Origin: Lepidodermella squamata
Lineage: Eukaryota; Gastrotricha
NCBI GenBank assembly: GCA_047495785.1
Contig: JBLDXI010000042.1
Location: forward strand, 868,001 to 932,000
DNA length: 64,000 nt
Reading direction: 5' to 3'
Positions 20,301 to 32,000 of the stretch are shown one piece after another. Made by a program: the position numbers and the translations under genes. Under the pieces are notes generated by a model. The model did no database searches, had not been told where the DNA came from, and worked only from the letters and a program-made list of their open reading frames with translations. Numbering within the stretch: the stretch's first letter is position 1; each line of letters begins with the position of its first letter.

Positions 20301-23103
20301 TATATCAAATGAACCGTTGACATTCCTTGCGGACAAGTAGGCGAATCTTGGCACACTCCAGCTGAAGCACATTGATAGGCGCTCTATAAAGAACGGAATG
20401 TGAAGCGTATAGGCAAAAAGTAAAATTCGTACCGATGTCACGCAGGCGCTCCCAGACGAATATGTAACACCTCCAATCTGCAAAATAGCAAAAAATATAA
20501 ATCTACCAAAAGTTGCCAACAGCTAACATTGACTAGGGGATTCGGACAAGATGGACCAACATAGCAGCCTTTGTAAGCCGTAGCGTTATCGTAACAGTGA
20601 ACGTATTCGATAGCTGGTAAACAAGACTCAATAAATCGAGCAAGTCTTAGCTTTAAACCAACATTTGCAAATATTGAATGAGTCATAAACAAGCCCATCT
20701 GAGCTAGCGATCTGGAAAATGTGATCCTGGAGATTAGGAAGCTTAACATTGAGTCGAATACTCACAGTCGGAGCTGGACAAGTCGTATTGACGGGGACGC
20801 AAATGGACAGGAAATTAGTATTCGATTCGAAGCATCTTTTATGCTTTCCCTTTAAAAACAAAGAAAAATGACGAGGTGATGAGATCAACTTTCTTACCTG
20901 GACCGAAGCTACACATGTTTGAAAGTTAGTCGCAAATTGCGTCGAGCTAGATCCAATGCTTCCGAACTGAAAAGTTTAAAACAGTTTGAACGACCCTGAA
21001 ATCTGAAATTCCACAATAATAGCCAACAATATTATTTTCAACAAAAACGAAAATAAAATGAAAATAATTAAATTTTTGAATGTCCTAAAATTATATTATA
21101 CGTCAAATTTCCCGGTTCCGTTCGAGCATGAATCAATGCAGCTACCACCGGTTGTAGAATCGTAGCACATGTTGATTGACTGTCGAAACAAAAGATTTGA
21201 AAAACTCAAAATTGCGGAGACTCAAAACAACTGACCCCAGCTTCACAAGATGATTTCGTCGAGAATACTATCGCACCAGGTTTCTATGTATTACAGATTT
21301 TGATATGTGGGAAGGGGATATTTCAGAAAAAATTCACGTCAGTTCCGTCGCATGCGAGCTGAGCAGGCTTGCAACCGGGAAATGCCATCCCTGCTGAGCC
21401 GAAGCAGCGCCGATGTGGAAAGAAGGACTGCGGGGCTGGGAAACAATGAAATTGATTCTAATTAAGTTGTAAATTCTAGTTTAAAAACCTGATTGGCATT
21501 CTCCGAGGTTTGAGAACGTAACATCAGTAGAAAATTGGTTGGTACTACCAGCTAGGCAACTTTCGCTGCCATCATTTGGTATACATTTGACCAGCGAATA
21601 GGTTTGCGAGTTCAAGCAGAATTGATGCGGTTTCTAAATGTCGTAAAATAATTTAAAAAAAAATAAGGAAATTATTTATATTTTCCTTGTATATCGGGAG
21701 ATAGCTCAGGCACTGTGCATAATTCGTACCGAAATCGCTAACGCTGTTGAAAGTTGTAACCTGGAACGAGCAATATAAATACGAGCAATGCTGATCCGAT
21801 TAATTCCCGACCAGACTCATCGGCGACCGACATATTCCACGGCAAAGTAAATCTGATGCGGATTTGCACAGAGCGGCTGGCTGTAATCGATAATATTCAT
21901 AACTAGGTTCAACTTAGCCACCGCAACCAACCCCAGCAGTGCAATGTGTTTTGTCGATATAGATTCCGCCGCTGAAATCCTGGAAGAAAGAATTTAATTA
22001 AATGAATTAACTAATAAAATTTAATTTCAAATTTATTATTAAATATTACTATTAATTTTCAAATAATTGATTAATTGATTGAATTTATTTATTTTTAATT
22101 TATTTCAATCTATTATTTTCCAGTAGAAGATTAAAAACAACCAAACATGGAAATTAAGCTTCAAAACCTATTAGTTCAAGAATGAATTTTAGTTTAGCCA
22201 AATAGACACACCTGTGACTGCGTCGATTCGTTGCATCCTGGTTTAGCCAACAGGCAACCAGCAAACGATCGATCCGTCCTGGAGAAGCATCGCACGTGGG
22301 GCGAATAATCAGGGCTTTTCACAGCTAAACACCAATTAGAAATTAGAAATGATTTGTGTTCAATCGGAAAAATTGAATTCGCAACCATTGATTCGCGATA
22401 GGCAGTCAGTCAAAGTTATTATGTTGTTCAATTCCCCCTGAAACATGTATGAATAATTGCGAAATTGAGACAGCCAGTAAAGGGTTAAATTCTAACCCAG
22501 CCATTCGGGCATTGACCATCCATTGGGACACAGGTCAGAGCAGAGCTATTACCGCTGGGTTGTCCTGTATGGAAAAGGTTCTCATTTAAAGTCATTGAAA
22601 CGCGAAAAGCAAACCATATACGGTCGAATCGTGGCGATGCAGGCGTCATATCTTGGCTTGAATTTCAGACCCGTAAAATTCAAATACTGTTGAGAATCAA
22701 ATAAATTTCTAAATTTTTTCTTTACTAATAAAAAATTACCGGGACTTCCTCCTTTGAACAAGAAACCAATTGAGGGAGGCATCTCAGAGTGAACAGCTTC
22801 GGGTTGTAGCAGCTGCGAGCTGACTGAATTGCAGGGTTGGTGATAATGTTTACGAAAATCCTCAGCTCAACTTACGCCTTGTGTACAACTAGTGGAATCA
22901 GGAAGCGCTGGGCCCAGCTATTCGCATTTGTATTGAAAGAGAAGCTGAGTTTTAAAGATCCAGCTTACCTGGACCTCTTCGAATAGGTCACAGTCAGGTT
23001 TGCAGTCGACGAATGCGTCGTTCAATCGAGAAACACATCGCTTGAAGCAGCCAACGCTGCTAAAAGCGAGCGTGGCTAGAAAAAGGGTTAATAAAAAATT
23101 CAT
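17392..23103 (-). CDS. Gene B: paralogue of gene A, secreted Cys-module and LamG-like protein
   Basis: Start ATG 23101-23103 opens the signal peptide MNFLLTLFLATLAFSSVGC. Exons read from splice sites: 22969-23103, 22876-22917 (42 nt), 22740-22823 (84), 22615-22686 (72), 22497-22564, 22386-22437, 22212-22324, then a series of short Cys-module exons down to about 19930, LamG-like exon 19538-19885, large exon 17582-18416, last exon 17392-17527 (136 nt, stop TAA at 17392-17394). Modules include HVRCFSRTDRSFAGC and CYDNATAYKGCYVGPSC. The protein ends INCAAFSIPEMR. This is the most compact of the three copies and the best template for modelling the others. Function unknown. Confidence 0.8.
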
Positions 23104-23606
23104 AATAATTTTCGCAATACAAATTTTTTGAATGAACAATTTTGTAACTGTCGTTGAAGTCACGTATTTTTTCAAATGTGACGTTGCTCAGTCGCGTGCT
23201 GGGAAAAAGAGATGCTCTCATTTCCGATGACACTGAATTTCTCGAACTGTATTCAAGACCAGTAGACCATAAAAAAGTCAGCAAATAAAAACTCCAATAA
23301 TTCGTAACTACCAAAGGGCGAGGGTCGGTTACAGGCCTACGGAGCAACATTGATGAAACTAACATTGCTAGAAAGCCCGGGATCAGCTGCGTACAAATAT
23401 ATGGTCAACAGTTTGGTCAGAGCCACTTGGACAGGTGAACAAATTCATCAGAAGTGACCAAAAACGCTAAAATGCCATAAAAAGGGCATTTTCCTACATT
23501 TGAGCGATTCTAAGGGGCACAGGAAAGGACTCGAGTTCCTAATTCATTTTTAGATGGCCCAGCAGACCTGACTTCCTTATTTTTTTCTTTTTGCTGGGGG
23601 TCTGAT

Positions 23607-23725
23607 CTCTCCAGTTTTTTCGAATATTTTTCGCGAATGATGGAAAATGTTTGAAATTTTTAATTTTGGATTGGAGGCGTTGCATAGGTTTTTGGCTAGA
23701 AGCCAAGGCATAGACAACACTGGAA
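23607..23725 (-). pseudogene. Fragment of the PEP-synthase-like gene
   Basis: The plus strand reads TCTCTCCAGTTTTTTCGAAT and continues through GGCGTTGCATAGGTTTTTGG, closely matching 39245-39355 inside exon 2 of the gene at 38797-40124. Only about 120 bp is preserved and the frame is not maintained throughout. Confidence 0.6.
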
Positions 23726-24490
23726 CAGATAGAACGCCATCAATCTTTCCATAATGAATTTATTCGAGCTTAATTTATAACAGATGATGATGAAATAATT
23801 TTGTGTGTAAAATCTCATAAATTCTACTACTCAGTGTCCTAAGGCAACTAATCACGGCGGTGATTGACTGATCGTTAAATGTTTTCAATAAACGACATCC
23901 CTGTCTTGTTTGCTCTATTGCCTAACAAGAGGAGACGGACGTACGAGCGGCCGTTCTTCATTTTTCGTGACCTGCTCCACGGTAGCAAATTACGATTTGC
24001 CCGTATGTAATTTATAAATTTGGGAACTTATCAGGAATTTGTTCCGTTACGTGCGACTTCGCATTGGCGTTCGGCGAGCCTTTTCCAATGTGTTCCCCGG
24101 TGTCGTTTTGGCCGGGTGTTTCTCATGCAGAATCTGCTGTAAAATGTATCTTTTTGTGATTTCGCTTAATGTGATCTATGATATTTTTAGACAAAGTCGA
24201 GCGGCCTTTATCCGGTCTACCTCCGCGAAAGAAGCGTCCGTCCAGCGGTCCGGTTCCTCGGTGCCTTAGCCTACCTACGTGTCGAACTTGTTCCGTTTTG
24301 GCGAATCGCTTTAATACTAGTGACCTCAGATTACGATTTCCTATCCTTGAAACCATTTACAGATATTTTGCTATTTGCTAGGTTCTACATAGGCACCATA
24401 GATGAATTAGGGAGTTTTACGAATCGTAGATTCGCAGCAGACACCTGGAAGCTAACTATTTGCTAACTGTTGAAAAACAATTTGCAATAC

Positions 24491-24492
<2 letters not shown>

Positions 24493-24538
<46 letters not shown>
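24493..24538. repeat. GA dinucleotide microsatellite
   Basis: An uninterrupted run of about 23 GA units. Confidence 0.95.
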
Positions 24539-24540
<2 letters not shown>

Positions 24541-24624
24541 ATCAGCGGGTCCTTGAGCGCCTTTCCCGTAGTGACGCCACGGTGGAAGCCTTGCATGGTA
24601 CTTGACCCGTAGCTCTAGGAATTC

Positions 24625-24670
24625 ACCCAGTGTTTCTTGTCGATGTAGATTCCACCGCTGAAAGCCTGGA
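24625..24670 (-). pseudogene. Orphan exon of the LamG/Cys-module family
   Basis: Matches the 48-nt exon of gene A at 11159-11206 and its splice donor side (shared TTCCACCGCTGAAAGCCTG). No other exon of the family surrounds it, so it is a stray duplicate. Confidence 0.6.
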
Positions 24671-25045
24671 AGCCAGAAAAGCTCTCATTATATGGGCCAT
24701 TTCAAATTATTTGTTTCATAATTTTACATGAATAAGCAAGTAAGGAATATTCAAGTTAAACGTGATTGATGGTAAATATGAAAACACTTTGTTATTGCAT
24801 TTTTTTTTAATTTGAAATTCCGGTCCGCTTGAATGGTTTCACAATAAACACGTTCACACTCATATTTTTTAGTTATGATGTGATTTTGCCGACTTTTATT
24901 CGTCAAAATCACTCAAATCTGCAACAGAAAATGGCGAATCAAACATTTCGGCTCTCCTTGAAAATTACATCTAGAATCATCGGAATGTAAAAAAACCGAG
25001 ACACAAAAAATTGTTTGAATTTATTCGCAATTTCACATTTTTTTA

Positions 25046-25513
25046 TCACGCTCGCATTTGTTTCCGGTCTTTTTCAGGTATCGCAATTTTGCGCGGCAGG
25101 TGATACGGCGCCAGTCGCTCGCCCTCCCACCCGTCCTTGTAGCAATAGGCCGGGCTCAGGATGACTGTCGGCGCATAGTCGACCAAATACCGGTTCAAAT
25201 GCGACTCTTCGTGGTGCTTCGCAATCACCCCATTTTTGTCATCAACTTTTATCGACTCGACCAACGCCTGCCACAGCTCGACCACTCGACCAGCCCGCCC
25301 GCCGTAGAACGCGCCGTCGTAGTAGATCCAGCCCTTTTCCGGCGGGATATAGGCCGAGGATGTTTCGTTCTTTTCGTACGTTACGTAGTTCGTAGTTCGA
25401 TTACGGTTGAACATCCAGTAGTTTTGAGTAGCGACCAGATCGCCGAGAATTTCAGGCCCAACTTCATCGACTACGTACATGTCAGCGTCCATCGAGAAGA
25501 AAAAATCATGTTT
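25046..25513 (-). pseudogene. Orphan second exon of a family-6 glycosyltransferase
   Basis: This exon is nearly identical in protein to exon 2 of the gene at 37260-38543, with the same splice acceptor and first bases of the intron, so it arose by DNA duplication and not through mRNA. It keeps the open frame and the catalytic MDADMYVVDEVG and HHEESHLNRYL motifs, ending in MRA and a TGA stop (25046-25048). No exon 1 with the membrane anchor is visible upstream to 26.1 kb, where gene C ends. It is therefore either a remnant or spliced to a 5' exon I cannot see. Confidence 0.7.
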
Positions 25514-26098
25514 CTAAAATAAACAAGAAATATGGAAAAAAATGAATTTTTAAAAAATTTCAAAATACTATTTTTCGACTCCAGGCACTTCGCTGGCCAT
25601 TTCTGGCTATCAGTTTCAAAATTTAGATAGTCGAAGAGTAAGTGAAATTCTGCCCTTCACGACCATGTACCTGCTATACAGCCGATAAAAACTGTCACTG
25701 CAACAGCAGCACAGACTGACGGTTCAAATTCGAAAGATTAGTAAATTTGTTGGAAAATTTGCTTATGGAAGAATTTTTAATTAAAAATGTGAAGAACTTC
25801 GTCAGCTTTTTAATGGCTTAATTGTTCAGTGTCTTGATTATTTAACTACGCGTGGATAAAACGCTACACTTCAAAAATTGTTTCATCAAATTTATTGCTG
25901 CGTGGCGCGGAAACACCATGGACCTAGAGCTTTCTGATTATCGATGATAACACGAGATAATGCATTATTTTATTTCCTATAAGTTATCGGACTTTTCCAT
26001 TAAATTGCATTTAGATTAACCTGAAGCTTTCATGGATTCAAGTTAGAATAATTAATTAATTAGGAGTCAGTAACGACTGTGGGTCGAAAGTTGTTGCT

Positions 26099-29000
26099 TT
26101 AGCGCATGCCCGGAACTGCGAAGGCGGCGCAATTGATCTCGACGATTCGCATCTGGCCGAAAGTGAGAACTTGGTTGAATATGTTCAAGCAATTCATACC
26201 AACATAGAGTAGATCTTGCGGATTTGCCCAAGATCTGACAAAAGGATGATCAACCGGTTACAGTTAGCTGCTTAAAGAATAGAAACTTACCGCCCTATAA
26301 TGAACTGACCACTTTTCGTAATGGGCCGCATACCACTCCCTATCTCGCGACCCTTGCCGTCGGCATAGAAGCTCAGCTTATCGCCGTTCGCATCGAGCGT
26401 GGCTGCTAGAAACAACCATGTAGATTGTAATGAACTGGAAATGGAAGTTGTTGAATTTTCGCCATACGGCCGGATGCTATAAGAGGCAATTGATTCTGCT
26501 ATGAGTTTAAGTCCCAGCGTCGCTGCGTCAGGGGCGTATTCAAGTATCGGCTCGTTTGGATATAAAGCCCGCATCGTTAACATTGCGATAGTGAAACTAC
26601 CGTTGTCCAGTTTCACTTTGTCCGCGGTCACAACTATAGGATCAGAATATCTGAAAAAGAATGCCGTTTTCTGTCCGCCAAAGGGCCCAGAAATATGCAT
26701 TAGCGTCGTGTTAGCGTTTGGGGGCGTTGCGTCGGCTCTAGGATCGACAACATCGTTGAAATCCGACACTAATGGCCAAATAGCTATGTTTGAAGGCAGA
26801 AGGGTGGTCAATGCTTCGGGAAGCCAAGTTTTGCCGGCGTGAATTTGCAGACACTTCTTCCTCAAAATCCACAATTGTTCGTACGATAAAGCTTTATCGC
26901 AAATCGATGCACACGTTATTTGACCCGGAAGACTCACGTCGTTGGCGAAATTCCTGGAAAATTTGATCTTACTGCTCGTAATGACTGTTGAACGACGCGA
27001 AAAATCAGAGACTTTGTCGCAAATTGCAGCTAAAAATTGAGTTGTTTCATTGTAAGTGACGGCGATAAAGACCCATGGCTGAGATGCCCCATTTAATGCA
27101 GCGCAGATGACCACCCTCGCAGCAGCCGCATCATCTGAAAAAATAATTGAGCGAAATTGATATCAAAGAATTTGAACTAGCCTAAAAAAAGCTTTGAATT
27201 TGCGGTTGGATCCAAAATTGGTTTTAGCCAAAATGACTGGGTGGTATTCTGGAAGCAGTTTACATTTGAACCTCTAGTCTTATAAGACCAAACCAAAAAT
27301 ATGTTTGGTCTAAACAAAACCAAGAGCCTATTAGTCTTGCGTAAACAACTATGGTCAAGAATAGTGGCAACGGGGCCGGACGTCAACTTCAAGGGCTGCA
27401 AGCAGACGGCAGACTTGCTGGAAATTCGTCTCGTTTCGAGCGATAAATCGGATCACCTCTGTAAGATGTTGGCATTGGACGGAGCCAAAGTCATTCCGCA
27501 ACGACCGGCCAAATGCCGAATCGCTCGGGCCATTTTTGAACGCCGTTACGTCATCTCTCATCGAGGCTGCTAGGTCATCGCCTATTAGCCGACATCAGAC
27601 CCTGTCCTTAGTTGTATTCTTAGTCTTGGATCGGTATAGAGTACGCGTTACTTCATATATGCAAACTGTGTTGAACTGGTCCGTATTCACGTGAGTTCTA
27701 ATATCGTTTCTAGAACTCGGGTTTTTTCTCGTTCATGAGAAGCTGAAGCCCGATTTAAGTAAAAAATACCGCTCATACGCTATCAATACGCCCTTCTTAC
27801 CATGCCATAGTGCTGCCGTTTCTACGATGATTCGAGCGGTATTACAGACAAGGCTTTTAGGTTTACATCCCGTTAGGTCTTTACATCAATAAAACCGCTT
27901 CGAGAATACCACCCACTATTGATTTCAACCAGCAAAAAGCGAGAAAAATTTTGGAGAATGGACACTCTCCACAAAAAAATGCTATCCAAAATCCAAAACC
28001 TATGAAAATTGACGATACAGCGGGCTAAATTTGAATTTTCTTGTCCCACGTGGCCGAGCTGGGGGATGATACCCTCCATCCCCCTGAAAGTCGCACACTG
28101 GGCTTAAAATCCTCACTACCATCAATATATAAAATATCCGCTTTAATTTTATAATTTTAACTTCATTTCAAAAATGAATTTTCTTTGCGATTCTGGAATG
28201 AAAATGTAGATGGCCAGAGGGCTTTTCTCGTGGTTGCAAGGTGTTTACCTTGAGGTAAACATTATCAATCTAGCTTTGCTACCGGAAGCGGAGCGGAAGC
28301 GGAGCGGAACACCATGGGTCGCAGATGTTCAGCTGAATCATGAAAAAAGGTCCGAATTTCGGTGGGAAAGTAAACAAAGAAATTTATTTTTCTTCGATCG
28401 ATATCGTTAAATTAGAGCTGGTTCTCTCAAGTTTGTTGATTGAACCAGAAAGAAAATATTACAGCGAACAAGGTGGTTATTTTTTCGTGATTTAAAGATT
28501 TTTTTAAATTGCTCAAAATGTCCTTTATAGTTTTTGAGCTTGCAAATAAAATGAAAATACCATTACTTTTAATTTGGACACCTAAGCCACTAGCCACACA
28601 TGTGATTCACGCGCAAGGTTCACGCCGTAGTCTGGTTCAGATTCATGCGCATGAATCATGTGTTTCTTTGCTAACAAGCGAAAAGTAATGGTATTTTCCC
28701 ACCGAGAATCCTCAATAATGTTTTAAAATTCAGTAAAAAATCGTTGAAGGTCAAACTTGGGCTCAAAAGGAAGCTCACCCCCAGCCGCGATTAGATCCAT
28801 CGACAATCGTTTCAATTTCACTTTCATTCTTGTCGATTTCCCATTTTATTTGCAAGCTCAAAAACTATAAAGGACATTTTGAGCAATTTAAAAAATCTTT
28901 AAATCACGAAAAAATAACCACCTTGTTCGCTGTAATATTTTCTTTCTGGTTCCATCAACAAACTTGAGAGAACCAGCTCTAATTTAACGATATCGATCGA

Positions 29001-32000
29001 AGAAAAATAAATTTCTTTGTTTACTTTCCCACCGAAATTCGGACCTTTTTTCATGATTCAGCTGAACATCTGCGACCCATGGTGTTCCGCTCTTTTCTCG
29101 TGAGTAGTCAGTCTATCTTAAATTATGTCTATGGTCGCAGCCCAGTTTTTCAATAGTTTTTCTCGCTCCGCTCGAAAACATTCAAATTTGCTAGCACATT
29201 CCCTTCTCGCTACGCTCGACTCATCTCGCTTTGCTCGATCGAAAACCTTGCCCAGTGATGCTCGCTTTGCTCGCGTTTCGCGGCAGGGCAAGGGTTTCGG
29301 TCGCTGAAATGCATTGCTCGCTTCGCTCGCATCTTTTACAAAATCCAGATTACAAGTGTTATTATGTAACGGTAGTTTTTCGGTAGTACAGAAATATTCG
29401 TATTATGAGCAACAAGCAACGAACGCTAACCGCGTGACAGTGTGCGAAGTAGAATTCGAGAGCTGATGTGTTTTCTACTTGTTCTCTAAGACCCGGCCGA
29501 AGAAACCAAAGGGCTGTGGTTTTTTCAGCCTACCTTTGGTTGGAGTCCAGGAGCTGGGGTGTCGCGCCCCTGTCGCACCCTGCCTCGTGATCTACAAGCA
29601 AGATCTAAACTTAGTCTTACTATTGGACTTTTCTTTTCGAGGATTTGGCGGCCAGAAATTTTCGCGGATCGCCTCACCTACCGCCAAATGGGAAATTTGT
29701 TTTGAAAATAGGGTACCCGGGCCCTAATTCACGGAATTTTAAGAGGTGAAATTCTGATTATCTGTCGCCTTAATTGGGGCCATTTTCCGAGTTCAAACAA
29801 ATCAATGAATACTATGTCGTACCGCTATCATTACGTTAACCCAAATGCAATATGCCCAAGATGGCGATATATGTTATTAGGGTTATTATTAGGTTATTAT
29901 TAGGTAACCCATTTGAAATAGATGGCTGTTTATAATCTATAACGACAACGCATTGCACAATGACGCCTAATTAGCTGATGCGATGACGCATTTCTATCTT
30001 CTGGAAAATTGATTCATTTTTCTATTCTATTTTAAATGCCAAGACCCTTACTGCCTCGTGACGCTGCTGTGACGAACGACTTGTTCTCAGGCTGGTAGGA
30101 TTACAGGTTTTTCTGCAGATCGTAAGCACAACGCGCAACATGAGACAGTTTTTCTGTGTCGCTTAAGGCAAGCTGAAATACCGAGAAGCTGAGAGGAGAG
30201 ATGCGGATAACTCGCATGTCTTGATCTGAGAAGGCTTTATCGAACGAGCGAAGAAGTATCACAAAGAAAACAGCTACGCTGGAAGTACGGCGGTGATGAA
30301 TTTCTTCAAGCAACGATACTTTGTCGTACCCAGAAAGCCAATCGAAGAGATGGTGGCCATCCTGTATCAGCGGCAAAAGGCAACCGAAGCTGGCTTCCAA
30401 ATAATGATGGAAGCTGGCGGATGGAAGCCAATGATGGCAGACGGCTTGTGAAATCGACGACGAATTGTTTGTTCTGTTGGTGAAAGTGTCGGCACGGGCC
30501 ATGCATAGCCAAACGCAACAAACATCTCGAGAAGATTGAATCTAGGAAGCTGAACCTTAGGAAAGGAGGAGTTTATCAGGTCATTTCTTTTGACATCGTT
30601 TACAGGCAGCGAAGAAGCGAACGTTGAATTTGAAAACGTCAGCGATGATCCGACAATAATGAAGAGGATCGCAACGACCGTCTTCGGGTTTACCGAAGTA
30701 ACTGAAGGGCAATTTTCATTTCGTCGCCTATAAACTTGACAACCGATCGCTCGGGCAATAATATCCCGCCAATTCGTGCTCGATCGGTTTACTTCGAGAA
30801 TTATTTGAAGAATCGGATGTCTGCTAAATACATCTGGCAAGCAAAGGTTCGAATGAAAGCCGACCCCAAGGTTGGTGACTTCGTTGTGATTCCTATCTCA
30901 AAGTGATCCGAAAAACTGCTTGGCGATAGTCGTCTCTATCAAAAATTTGGGTACACGAGTAGGTATCATTGATGCTAATTTTGGCATGTACGAACTTCGC
31001 ACTGGAGTGTTCGCAAATGACAGGGTGATTTTCAACCGGCCGCTGTCCTTGCAAGAAAAATGGCCTCGAGTGTGCAATGAAATGTCATCCGGAGATGGCT
31101 TGCAATAACAAGACCTTAGCACAGAAAGCTGAAGAGAAGGCAGGCGGAAAAGCTGGATTACAGTCAAGAAATTCAATTAGGGTTTATTCCGAAATTATTG
31201 CCTCTTGATGTAGCGTTTTAGCTAATAATTATTAGCCAAGTTATTAAATTGTTTATCAAGTAGGTTTTTAGAGCAATTGTTCCTTAGGGTAACCCAATTC
31301 CCAATTGGGGCGGATATAGCACATTGGTACGACAAATATACATGATCAATAAATGAAGAATGAATCAGAAGGCTTACCCGTAAATATTCTCAGCTGGTTC
31401 TTCGCAGGATTGTAATGTATTCGGAAAAGCGCCGTGTTGTCGTAGAACTCAAAGATTGGAATGTCTGTATCAGGGAAATCCACGAAGGCAGCATAAACAG
31501 AGACTGTGAATGAACTATTGGGAACGAGCTTGCTGCTTGCCACCTCAAAATAGCCGGTTGAATTTCCAACAGAAAGCGCTGTATTAGAGTAGTCGAACGG
31601 CCCGCTTACGAACGACAGGGAGGAGCCACCAATGAACGCTGATGTAAGATTATTTTCATTGATATCACGAATGCCGTATTCTTGCGCGAGAGGGAAGAAA
31701 GCTAGGCTGCGGGGTAAGTTGAAAGGAGTCACTGTAAGAAGAATGTTTTTCTTAGAAAAAGCAATTGATCAAATAAACGAACGTTGATTGCATTCTTCCA
31801 AGGTGGTGTACGTGGTACTATTGGCTTGTGTCTAAGTAATGGAATGCTGACATGATATAAACTCGGATTAGCAAGACGTCGCTCTCACCCAATTTTGCGG
31901 ACAGTTTTCCGCCGAGGAAACGCAAGTAGCCTCCATCAGCAGCTTATTCGTGCAGAGCTTGTACTGAAATAATTATAAGTAATGATAATCCAGGATGGTC

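Larger units (their letters stand above)
23104..26098. other. Spacer between genes B and C with broken copies of neighbouring genes
   Basis: Apart from the GT6 exon at 25046-25513, this stretch holds a decayed fragment at about 23607-23725 resembling 39240-39355 (PEP-synthase-like gene), an orphan LamG-gene exon at about 24625-24670 resembling 11159-11206, and a GA microsatellite. The segment near 24800-24900 resembles one near 13450-13550. Taken together it looks like the remains of a duplicated and rearranged block. Confidence 0.6.

Noticed and set aside
24123-24381. Basic 77-codon minus-strand ORF, RNA-binding-like composition
   Set aside because: Open on both strands and without recognisable motif; probably chance.
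25058-25522. 154-codon plus-strand ORF (also 37215-37598)
   Set aside because: Antisense to GT6 exon 2. Its presence in both copies only reflects the duplication.
27301-27573. 90-codon plus-strand ORF and a 68-codon antisense one
   Set aside because: Both strands are open over the same bases and neither shows a motif; it lies in an intron of gene C beside a repeat.
28302-29092. CRISPR-like or hairpin microRNA gene
   Set aside because: The repeat is one long inverted pair with 250-bp arms, not a spaced direct-repeat array, and far longer than a microRNA precursor.
30101-30840. Several ORFs that might be a transposase
   Set aside because: Only a weak resemblance to a transposon C-terminal domain nearby; kept as a low-confidence relic, not called as a gene.
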